From positions 43,948,001 through 44,012,000 of the forward strand of contig NC_135788.1 of NCBI RefSeq assembly GCF_051106095.1: 64,000 nucleotides of DNA, read 5' to 3'. This DNA is from Pogona vitticeps. Taxonomy: Eukaryota; Chordata; Lepidosauria; Squamata; Agamidae. A program made the position numbers and the translations under genes. Positions 1-8,611 of the stretch are shown piece after piece. The notes beneath the pieces were generated by a model. It was not told the origin of the DNA. It did no database searches and saw only the letters and a program-made list of their open reading frames with translations. Each line of letters opens with the position of its first letter. The stretch's first letter is position 1.

Positions 1-877
1 GTTACCCTTTTTCCTGATGTCTCCTTTCTTCCAAAGATGGTATCGGACTTTTACCTCACCCAACCTATCATTCTACATACCTTTTTTCTGTGGCCTACGA
101 CTGACCTCAAGCAATCTTTTCACATGTTGGATGTCAGATGAGCCTTTGTGTTTTATATCTCACGGACTTCCTTGTGACACAAATCAAAGAGACTATTTGT
201 GACTCCACACCTCCCTCATAGAGGCTCTCATATCTCAGCTCAAACTGTCTCCCGCTGGATCGTTACGATTATAAAGTTGGTGTACCAGCTCGCCAAAAAG
301 CCTCTGCCTGCAGGCATTAAGTCTCATTCTACCAGGGCTCTGGCTACTTCTACAGCTTTTCTTTGTGGATTACCGGTCCCAGACATTTGTAAAGCTGCTA
401 CTTGAGCTATGCTCTCCACATTTGCCACCCACAACTGCCTGGATGTCAGGGCCAAACAAGATGCAGTGTTTGGTATAGCTGTAATTTCTTCTGTTCTTCC
501 GTGACATCCCTCCTCTGGTAAGTCAGCTTGTTAATCACCCATTAGTGTGCATTCACAGAGACCACAAAGAAGAAAGAGAGGTTACTTACCTGTAACTCTG
601 GTTCTTCGAGTGGTCATCTGTGAATTCACACTTCCCGCCCATCCTCCCCTTTGTCCGTCACATCTGTCTCACCATTGATGCAATGGTAGGCCACTCTTCG
701 GAATTGAGGTAATCGCCAGGACGGGCAGACCACGTGTACTAGGGGAGCAGTCCCTGGCGAACATATCTAAAGCTCTAGAATATTCCGGAGACCTCTGCAC
801 AGGCGCAGATTAAACCCGTTAGTGTGAATTCACAGATGACCACTCAAAGAACCAGAGTTACAGGTAAATAATCTCTC
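1..877 (+). mobile_element. DIRS-type tyrosine-recombinase retroelement, 3' end (fossil)
   Basis: This is the 3' part of a DIRS element whose 5' portion lies outside the window. The left section encodes the C-terminal end of the tyrosine recombinase, with the family motif HSTRALATS near 325-355 followed by a PDICKAAT segment. The same coding order and wording recur in the second DIRS copy at 34.4-34.9 kb. It is followed by an internal complementary region (535-634) and by the right inverted terminal repeat, which ends near 877. DIRS elements are known to use a recombinase and a circular intermediate instead of an integrase. This copy is a broken fossil with several interruptions. Family assignment is firm; the exact right edge is uncertain by a few bases. 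Confidence 0.82.
535..634. repeat. Internal complementary region of DIRS copy 1
   Basis: The right half (about 579-634) is the reverse complement of the element's right end (about 819-876). The left half (535-578) should be the complement of the lost left end, and it resembles the left-end complement in the second DIRS copy (cacagaggccac-type motif). In DIRS elements this region is known to splint the two termini when the circle forms. It is seen directly as an inverted repeat about 180 bp apart. Confidence 0.75.
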
Positions 878-889
878 TATCTCAGTCTA

Positions 890-1316
890 TGACTCTGCCC
901 AAGCATTAAGATAATCAGGGGAGGCCTTTCTCTCAGTCCCACCAGCCTGGGGGATCACAAGCATGCTTGTTGGGGACATAGGGGAGGGCCTTCTCTGTTG
1001 CCACTTTTAGACTCTGGAACTCCCTCCCATGGGAAGCCAGACTGGCCCCATCTTTGCTGGCTTTCAACTTAACAACAGGCAGTCTGAGATGGGGTTTTCC
1101 AATTGTATTGTTGTGCTCTGTTGCTTTTAAATGTGTTTTTAGTTCTGATTTTATTTACTTTTTAAATTAGATAGTGAATTCTTTTTGAATATTTGTATAT
1201 TTACTGTTTTAGCTTTTGAACATTGTCCTTTTAATGTTGTAAGCGACCTTGGGTCCTTTTAAGGAGAAAAGCATGGTAAAAATATTTTTAAATAAATAAA
1301 TATTTCTACATTAAGC
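890..1316 (+). mobile_element. L2-clade LINE 3' end
   Basis: This is the degraded C-terminus and 3' UTR of an L2/CR1-type LINE. A trace of the usual end of the reverse-transcriptase ORF is readable around 985-1040 (a TLELPP-like remnant of the LWNSLP motif). A T-rich 3' UTR follows, then the typical end 'ttgtaagcgaccttgggt...aaggagaaaagc' and an AAATAAAT tail. Similar tails appear at 59.2 and 60.2 kb. The copy is 5'-truncated and non-functional. L2 versus a close CR1 relative cannot be settled by eye. Confidence 0.65.
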
Positions 1317-1321
1317 AATTC

Positions 1322-1562
1322 CTATGAATAGGAATAAATTTAAGCATTTGAGTGCAGATCTAGAGGTTGGGAGTTCAATTCCCCGCTGTGCATCTCAGAA
1401 GAGCTAACGTGTGTGGCCTTGGGAAAGACATACAGTCCCAGGATGCCCCCAGAAAAAGGGAAACATAAACCTCTTCTGAGTACTCTGTACTTAGAAAACC
1501 CCAGAAAGGGTCATCATACGTCAGAATTGACTTGACGGCACACAATTATTATTATTACTATG
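1322..1562 (+). mobile_element. tRNA-derived SINE with RTE-like tail
   Basis: The head contains a pol III box B-like string (gttcaattcc, about 1372-1381). The body carries the strings that appear in reverse at 2868-3040 and 43105-43323 (cctcttctgagtactct, cccaggatgcccccag). The tail, with tcagaattgacttgacggcac and an ATT-rich end, resembles the 3' end of the RTE LINE at 36505-36548, which suggests that LINE family mobilised it. I do not assign a published family name. Confidence 0.7.
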
Positions 1563-1910
1563 AATGGAGAAGCACAGATGGCTACAATGTCTCACTACCC
1601 ATTAAACTGTATAGGGGAGGCCTCTCACTGAACTACATTCCCTGTTGTGCACTAGGGTGATTCCAATCAAGCAGTGGGACTGAGGGGCATTCCCTTCTTC
1701 TCCCCAGCTGATACTTGGAATGAAGAGGACAATGGCAGTAGAAAATCCTCTCTTTTTGCCTTCTGCTTTCTCCTCTCTCAGTCCCAGAGGTCAGCCTGGG
1801 GGATTCGAAGCAAATTGATAGACTGGAAGCCCTATAATTCTGAAAATCCCATTCCTATTTGTAAAATTTTCTTTATGCAAGCATAAATCAGCAACAGGAT
1901 TCTAAGCAGT

Positions 1911-1912
<2 letters not shown>
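1563..1912. other. Degraded repeat-like stretch, no gene
   Basis: No coding signal. Parts around 1775-1815 (ctctctcagtcccagaggtcagcctggggg) resemble 930-957 in the neighbouring L2 tail, so this may be a further decayed L2 3' piece. Nothing else is recognisable. Confidence 0.35.
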
Positions 1913-1979
<67 letters not shown>

Positions 1980-1980
1980 T
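1913..1980. repeat. (CT)n(GT)n microsatellite
   Basis: About 50 bases of CT repeats switch directly to about 20 bases of GT repeats. It is a compound dinucleotide tract with no apparent coding role. Confidence 0.98.
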
Positions 1981-2204
1981 TAGGCAACATAATTTTGGTC
2001 CATGAGCCACCTGTGACTCCATGCATCACTAGATTAAACCATTTAACTTTGAGCTACTTGTATTTTTGCTATGTTATGAAGAGGTTGCTTTTAAGTAAGA
2101 GACATTTTATTTGGAAAATGCACTTTCCGAACAGATTTTCCCCCCTGAAATGGCGTGAGTAAGTAAAGGAACGAATATTCATATAGGACCTAAATGCAAC
2201 TTAT

Positions 2205-2395
2205 AACCCTGAAATGTAATATTCAGCCCCAAGGTTCTGAAAGAACTGGCAGAGACAATTACAGAACTATTATCAATCACTTTTGACAACTCATTAAAAA
2301 CAGATGAGTTACCAGTTGACTGAAGGGCAGCAGGAAAAGTCACTGCATTTAAGCAGTTGATAAGCAGGAAATTACATGGCATGGTAACCAACTCT
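2205..2395 (+). mobile_element. CR1 LINE reverse-transcriptase fragment
   Basis: Translation of the plus strand gives KELAETITELLSITFDNS followed by a DELPVD-like stretch. This matches the CR1 RT segment that normally reads ELADVIAEPLSIIFENSW...GEVPADW. It is a short internal piece without the LINE 3' end, strongly decayed and inactive. Recognition rests on about 35 residues, so the family call is moderate. Confidence 0.55.
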
Positions 2396-2867
2396 AATAT
2401 CTGATTTAAAACATAAGGTTATAAATAAACTGCAGTGCAAATGTTTTGGTCATAGGGATTGAGAGGAAGGTATCAGGTCATTGAGCTGGGTATTAGAATC
2501 ACTTGGAGGGCAAACTTTTTTCTCCTTTTTTCCTCCAGGGTGAAGGTGTGGTAAGAGTGGGCTGAGTGAGGAAAACGGGAGGGGACAAAGAACGGATGGG
2601 AGGAAAAAGACTGAGAACAAGTAATCTATTATATCCTCCTCATCAATCATTATTTAATGAAATTTAAGCGGCATAGATCAGAATCTTAATAGCTTCTACT
2701 GGTAGTACAGAGGAAGAAGTTGTTCTGCAAGAGAAATTAAATTTTTTAAAATTAAATTCTGGATGTGAACTTTTGTTTCGTACCAGTCATAACATTTTTC
2801 TTAGAATGTGATCAGCTTAAATTAGAACAATATTTATGTACAATAATAGAAGCTGATGTTGCTTTAA

Positions 2868-3040
2868 AACAATAACCATGTGTCTTCAAGTCTATTCTGA
2901 CTTATGGTGACCCCTTTCAGAGTTTTCTAGGTAGAGAGTACTCAGAAGAGGTTTACTATTCCCTTCTTCTGGGGGCATCCTGGGACTGTATGTCTTTCTC
3001 AAAGGCCACATAGGCTGGCTCTTCCGGGATGCATGGTGGG
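2868..3040 (-). mobile_element. tRNA-derived SINE with RTE-like tail (copy 2)
   Basis: Reverse-complement copy of the family at 1322-1562. It starts with the tail (cttcaagtctattctgacttatggtgacc), then the body strings ctcagaagaggtttactattccc and ctgggggcatcctgggactgt, and ends with a box B complement (ggggaattgaa). It directly abuts a second copy in the same orientation. Confidence 0.75.
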
Positions 3041-3190
3041 GAATTGAATGGTGGAGACTACTCAGAAGTGGTTTGCCATTCCCTTATGGAGGAGGCGCTC
3101 TGAGACTGTGCAGCTTGCCCAAAGCCAAACAGGCTGTACTCACAGGAGGAATTCAACTCCAGAGCCAAAACACCGAGCTATCCAGCAAGT
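3041..3190 (-). mobile_element. tRNA-derived SINE, head-and-body fragment (copy 3)
   Basis: Read on the minus strand, a tRNA-like head (gctggatagctcggtg, box B around gagttgaattc) is followed by the same body strings as the neighbouring copy, but the 3' tail is missing. The join to the preceding copy leaves a tail-to-head partial dimer. Confidence 0.7.
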
Positions 3191-3207
3191 TTTAACTCAA
3201 GCTAATG

Positions 3208-3366
3208 TTGGTTGTTGTGGGTTTTTCGGGCACTCTGTCCGCTGAAGATGCCGGCCACAGAGACTGGCGAAACGTTAGGAAGAACAACCTACAGAACACG
3301 GCCAAAGAGCCTGAAAAACCCACAAGAACCATTAGATCCCGGCTGTGAAAGCCTTCGCGAATATAT
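3208..3366 (+). mobile_element. Penelope-like terminal repeat with hammerhead-like core
   Basis: A compact dispersed repeat. A pair of inverted arms (3210-3231 and 3309-3330, about 20 of 22 complementary) flanks a core that reads CUGAAGA (3242-3248), a short paired stem GCCGG/CUGGC, then GAAACGUU (3269-3276). Penelope-like elements are known to carry hammerhead ribozyme motifs in their terminal repeats. A 3'-half copy of this family lies at 22337-22453. Its long frame (GETLGRTTYRTRPKSLKNPQ) reflects repeat sequence and is not a gene. The Penelope assignment is an inference from the shared core with the element at 14480-15345. Confidence 0.55.
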
Positions 3367-3449
3367 CAAGCTAATGTTCATTACTGCATGCCAGGCCAAA
3401 ATTCATCAAGACAAGATTTTCCTTTGTTGTAGCATTCTGAAGCTGTGAA

Positions 3450-3624
3450 ACAGTAGCAGAAGTAATGTAAATTTAGAAGGGATTGGTGGTTTAACACTCT
3501 CCCCATGCCAATAAAAATCACTCACAGCATACCAAGCTGCTGCCTGTCTCTTTAGGAAACAGTGGCAGTTACGTAAGATGCATCATCAACATATATTTAG
3601 TTGGCTGCTAGATTGCATATTACA
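3450..3624. other. Unrecognised spacer
   Basis: Nothing coding and no repeat I can name. Confidence 0.4.
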
Positions 3625-3845
3625 CTTTTCTTTAGTGAGCTCAAGGCAGTACACATGGTTCTCGACCTCCTACGTCACACTCCCAGCAACCTTGAGAAGG
3701 ATTAGGTTGAAAGAGAGTGAGTGGCTTGAGATCAGCCAGTGGTTTCAGTGCATGAAAGAAGATCCAGAGTTCTAGTCCTCAGTGGGGAACTAGAACCTGG
3801 ATCTCTCACATCTTTGCCCAATGTTCTGACCACATATCCAATCAA
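3625..3845 (-). mobile_element. MIR-like tRNA-derived SINE
   Basis: On the minus strand a tRNA-like head with box B region (ccaggttctagttcccc) is followed by sequence resembling the common amniote MIR/CORE-type SINE. Its hallmark is readable on the plus strand as 'aaggattaggttgaaagagagtgagtggc...gatcagccagtg'. The far end (ctcaaggcagtacacatgg) fits a short L2-type 3' end. The copy is old and inactive. Confidence 0.6.
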
Positions 3846-4072
3846 GGGTAGCTGATGTGGAACCCAGAGATACAAAGACTGATGTCATTTAAGTGCTAGA
3901 ATCTTTATGGATTCATGTATCAGATTTTGATATTTTCTAATGGGGAGTGACCATGATCTTTCTCTTAAATTCACCCTCACATTTAACATCCACAATGCTA
4001 TTTTCACCTTTCAAGGATTCCATTTAAAAATAGCTTTTAAGTGAGAGCAGAAACAGCAAACTGGCAGGTCAT

Positions 4073-6909
4073 GTTGTTGTTTGGTCGTTTAGTCATGTCC
4101 GACTCTTCATGACCTAATGGATCAGAGCATGCCAGGCCCTCCTGTCTTCCACTACCTCCTAGAGTTGGGTCAAATTCATGTTGGTCGCTTCAATGACACT
4201 GTCCAACCATCTCGTCCTCTGTCGTCCCCTTCTCCTCTTGCCTTCACACTTTCCTAACATCAGGGTCTTTTCCATGGAGTTTTCTCTTCTCATGAGATGG
4301 CCAAAGTACTGGAGCCTCAGCTTCAGGATCTGTCCTTTCAGTGAGCACTCAGGGTTGATTTCCTTTAGAATTGATAGGTTTGTTCTCCTTGCAGTCCAGG
4401 GGACTCTCAAAAGCTTCCTCCAGCACCACAATCCAAAAACATCAATTCTTCGGCTGTCAGCTTTCTTTATGGTCCAGAGTGATATCATTTGCATATCGGA
4501 GGTTGTTGATATTTCTTCCAGCAATCAATTCTGGCTTGGGATTCCTGGGATTCCTCCAGTCCAGCCTTTCGCATGATGTATTCTGCATATAAGTTAAATA
4601 AACAGGGGGACAATATACAGCCTTATCATACTCCTTTCCCAATTTTGAGCCAATCAGTTGTTCCATATCCAGTTCTAACTGTTGCTTCCTATCCCACATA
4701 TAGATTTCTCAGTAGACAGATAAGGTGGCCATTTCTTTAAAAACTTGCCATGGTTTGCTGTGGTCCACACATTCAAAGGCTTTTGCATAGTCAATAATGC
4801 AGAAGTAGATGTTTTTCTGGAACTCTTTGGCTTTCTCCATAATCCAACGCATGTTAGCAATGTGGTCTCGAGTTCCTCTGCCCCTTCGAAATCCTGCTTG
4901 TACTTCTGGGAGTTCTCAGTCCACATACTGCTGAAGCCTACCTTGGAGGATTTTGAGCATAACCTTGCTAGCGTGTGAAATGAGTGCAATTGTACGGTAG
5001 TTGGAGCATTTTTTGGCACTGCCCTTCTTTGGGATTGGATGTAGACTGATCTTTTCCAGTCCTCTTGCCACTGCTGAGTTTTCCAAACTTGCTGGCATAT
5101 TGAATGTAGCACCTTAACAACGTCATCTTTTAAGATTTTAAATAGTTCCACTGGAATGCCGTCACCTCCACTGGCCTTGTTGTTAGCCAAGGCCCACTTG
5201 ACTTCACTCTCCAGAATGTCTGCTTCAGGGTCAGCAACCACACTATCTGGTTTGTCTGGGATTTCTAAATCTTTCTGGTATAATTCCTCTGTGTATTCTT
5301 GCCACCTCTTCTTAATGTCTTCTGCTTCTGTTAGGTCCCTGCCATTTTTGACCTTTATCATGTCCAGCTTTGCACAAAATGTTCCTTTAATATCTCCAAT
5401 TTTCCTGAACAGATCTCTGGTTTTTCCTTTTCTGTTATTTTCCTCTATTTCTTTGCATTGTTCATTTAAGAAGGCCCTCTTGTCTCTCCTTGCTATTCTT
5501 TGGAAGTCTGCATTCATTATCTGTAACTTTCCCTATCTCCCTTGCATTTTGTTTCCCTTCTTTTCTCTGCTATTTGTAAGGCCTCATTAGACAGCCACTT
5601 TGCTTTCTTGCATTTCCTTTTCTTTGGGATGGTTTTTGTTGCTGCCTCCTGTACAGTGTTACGAGTCTCTATCCTAAGTTCTTCAGGTACTCTGTCCACC
5701 AAATCAAGTTCCTTAAATCTGTTCTTCACTTCCACTGTGTATTCATAAGGGATTTGGTTTAGATTATACCTGAGTAGCCCACTGGTTTTTCCTACTCTCT
5801 TCAGTTTAAGCTTGAATTTTGCTATGAGAAGCTGATGATCAGAGCCACAATCAGCTCCAGATCTTGTTTTTGCTGACTGTATAGAGCTTCTCCATCTTTG
5901 GCTGCAGAGAATATAATCAATCTGCTTTTGGTATTGCCCATCTGGTGATTTCCATGTGTAGAGTTGCCTCTTACGTTGTTGGAAAAGAGTGTTTGTGATG
6001 ACCAGCTTGTTCTCTTGACAAAACTCTATTAGCCTTTGCCCTGCTTCATTCTGAACTCCAAGGCCAAACTTTCCTATTGTTCCTTTTATTTCTTGACTTC
6101 CTACTTTAGCATTCCAGTCCCCCAGAATGAGAAGAACATCTTTCTTTGGTGTCAGTTCTAGAAGGTGTTGTAAGTCGTCATAAAATTGGTCAATTTCAGT
6201 CTCCTCCGGATTGGTGGTTGGTGCATAAACCTGGATTACTGTGATGTTGAAAGGTCTGCCTTTGATTCGTATTGAAATCATTCTATCATTTTTGAAATTA
6301 TATACCATTACAGCTTTTCCTACTCTTTTGTTGACTACTCCGTTTCTTCTAGGGGATTCTTGCCCACACTTGTAGATATGATAATCATCTGAATTGAATT
6401 CGCCCATTCTCAGCCATTTTAATTCACTGACGCTCAGGATGTCAATGTTTATTCTTGCCATCTCCTCTTTGACCACATCCAGCTTACCAGTGTTCATAGA
6501 TCTTACATTCCAGGTTCCTATGCAGTATTTTTCTTTGCAGCATCAGACTTTCGTTTCACTTCCAGGCACATCCACAGCTGAGCATCCTTTCGGCTTTAGC
6601 TCAACCACTTCATTAGCTCTGGAGCTACTTGCACTTATCCTCCTCTCTTCTTCAGTAGCGTGTTGGATGCCTTCCAACCTGAGAGGCCCATCTTCCAGCG
6701 TCATAACTTTTAGCCTTTTGTTTCTATTCATGGGGTATTCTTGGCAAAGATACTGAAGTGGCTTGCCAATTCCTACTCCAGGTGAATTACATTTGGTGAG
6801 AACTCTCCACTATGACCTATCCTTCTTGGGTGTCCCTACACGGCATAGCCCATAGCTTCTCTGAGTTACTCAAGCCCCTTCGCCACAACAAGGCAGCAAT
6901 CCATGAAGG
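4073..6909 (-). mobile_element. BovB (RTE clade) LINE, both ends present, internally deleted
   Basis: The 3' end at 4073 has the GTT repeat (AAC repeat on the element strand) and the diagnostic gtccgactcttcatgacct sequence. The 5' end near 6909 carries the BovB leader (ccttcatggattgctgcc on the minus strand). An exact 10-bp duplication, GGCAGGTCAT, flanks it at 4063-4072 and 6910-6919, showing a single retrotransposition event that copied both ends. Length is 2837 bp against roughly 3.2 kb for BovB. Most of the shortfall is an internal deletion near 4470-4485. BovB moves by target-primed reverse transcription and is known for horizontal transfer among squamates and mammals. Confidence 0.93.
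4159..6497 (-). pseudogene. BovB ORF: endonuclease plus reverse transcriptase, inactive
   Basis: The frame opens at 6497 with MNTGKLDVVKEEMARINIDI, the normal BovB start. The apurinic-type endonuclease is uninterrupted to about 5517 and shows LGDWNAKVG and the catalytic GSDHQLL block. The RT domain follows in several frames: PKKGSAKKCSNYRTIALISH near 5000-5040, then NLRYANDITL near 4490, where the catalytic YADD reads YAND. Right after that motif about 115 residues of the family consensus are missing and the frame resumes at WTIKKADSRRID. The C-terminal LWCWRKLLRVPWTARR and KRRRGRQRTRWLDS blocks follow. Several frameshifts lie between 4700 and 5520. The loss of the RT thumb region and the YADD change make it inactive. 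Confidence 0.9.
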
Positions 6910-6919
6910 GGCAGGTCAT

Positions 6920-7984
6920 AAGCCCCCTTAAAAATCTCTGTCAACTCATGCTGATTTAGGCAGGGAGTGAGGGTGATTTTCATTGAATTTTGCTGCACAA
7001 AAGGGAACTCCTTTTAAAGCACCCATGAGACTACTGGGGGAAGAATTAACTGTTAGACAGCATTTATAGCAAGGGGGCCTGATCCTGGAGCTTTTTAGGA
7101 TAGGATAGGTGAGTGGCTATTGTTCTCCAGGCATTGCTGAGTTCCCTTCAGCCTTAGGCAGCATAACCAATATGGATGGGAACTGCAGTCCTGGACCTTG
7201 GGAGGACCACAAATTGTCCACAATTTCAAAACTGCCCCCAAAGCAAGTTGTTTCAGGGCCTACTGTCAGCAGGAAAACCAATAGCAATAGATTTACAATA
7301 TGAGTTCCACAGAGATTTGAGACTGGGCAATCAGAGTGGCAAATTAAACCCTTGTTCACCTTCCAGTGGCCAGTCACAAAACTCTGTAGAATGCAAAGTA
7401 AAGAACTAAGTAAAAGCACTGTAGCCAACATCTTTTAGAACTTAGGGAAGCCCGATTCTAATGACATGCTTACGGTATAAATTATTTTGATCATTAGCGT
7501 TGTATTCAACAATAATTCAGTCATTTTTCTTCAGGGTTCACCTCTGGAACTTGAGTCCCTCTGTGAGGATAGGAATAAATCTTGACTCTAAATTAATGAA
7601 AACCAAAGCTCCATACCATGTACAGTTTGTTATTTCAAACCCTGGAGGTGCTGATCCATATTTTTTGCACTGTAGACAACACATGTTTTTACCTTTATTT
7701 TTAAAGCATTCTCTATTAGCAAAATATTGACTAATAAACCCTTGGGAAATAACAACAAGTGCAAAGATATCGATGAGATATGTTGTCTCTCTGGGTATTT
7801 CCTACTGTGGCTTTAAACCAAGAAAACAAACACAAACACAAACACTTTTTTTTGGCTTTTAAATCAATGTAGGGCAAACAGTTGCAAAGTAAATGAATAC
7901 AAAAAGCAGAGTTGCCTTCAGCAGTGTGATTCAGTAATGAATCTTGTCGTGAAAACTGGTGTGTTAATAAGAGTGTCCTTATTT
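6920..7984. other. Unrecognised intergenic sequence
   Basis: I see no coding homology. The short frames here lack any family resemblance. A patch near 7165-7200 (gatgggaactgcagtcctgg) vaguely resembles hAT-type MITE interiors but is too decayed to call. An A/C-rich run lies at 7820-7845. Confidence 0.4.
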
Positions 7985-8051
7985 ATATCCGTGAAATGTT
8001 AGAAGGCAGGACTGGCTCAACTCTCTGGCAGAATGAGTCAACCAGTTCAGG
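7985..8051 (+). mobile_element. L2 LINE, 5' remnant upstream of an insertion
   Basis: The plus-strand translation gives QDWLNSLAE followed by VNQFR, which continues in frame with the L2 endonuclease (RLVF, then LGDFNIH) resuming at 8628 once the 560-bp insert and one copy of its flanking repeat are set aside. It is therefore the left part of the same L2 copy. The true 5' end cannot be placed. Confidence 0.55.
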
Positions 8052-8611
8052 CAGTACTTGCCAGGGATGTATTTGATGCTCACTTTTTTTTTTCATCCAC
8101 TGTGGAATAAGATGCATCAGGATAACATTCTCCCCTCCCCCAAAATGGGTGACTGCTGCAAAATTTGGGGCTCCTAAATTAGAGTAAAATACCTGTGATG
8201 TTTGCATGAAAAAACTGTGCTTATGTTAAAAACCTTAACCAGTATCCTGGTGGATTTTTGGCATGCAAACAGAAGTTGGAGAAGCAGCCACAACAATTTG
8301 TGAAGGTGCCTAGTTACATGACTGGCATGTGATCAGCACCTCAGCGAATAGCCGTGGCAGTGTCTGCTTCTGGACTTCTGTCCCATACCCACAAAGTCCA
8401 GCTCGATACTGCTGCTTGTGTTTTGTGCAAAATTCACAGCTTTCTGTGAAAAACAAAAGGTTTTCTGCACAAAACACAATTATGGGGGAAAAACAAAAAC
8501 AAAGCAAAACACACAAAAAACCCTGAAAAATATTTCTAGGAATTTTTTTGTAAAAAAGTGCCAAAGAAACAAGCAAGCAAACAAGAAAACAGTAAAAACA
8601 ACAACACACAA
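8052..8611 (+). mobile_element. Unclassified A-tailed retroposed insert inside L2
   Basis: This segment lies between two exact copies of AGTCAACCAGTTCAGG (8036-8051 and 8612-8627). The 16-bp duplication is the size expected from LINE-type target-primed insertion. The right end is A-rich (aaaacagtaaaaacaacaacacacaa), so the insert is on the plus strand. I do not recognise the interior. It may be a SINE-like element, a LINE tail or a processed transcript. Confidence 0.6.

Noticed and set aside
4178-5590. Plus-strand frames of 132 and 144 codons
   Set aside because: They are antisense to the BovB reverse transcriptase; the minus-strand reading has clear homology.
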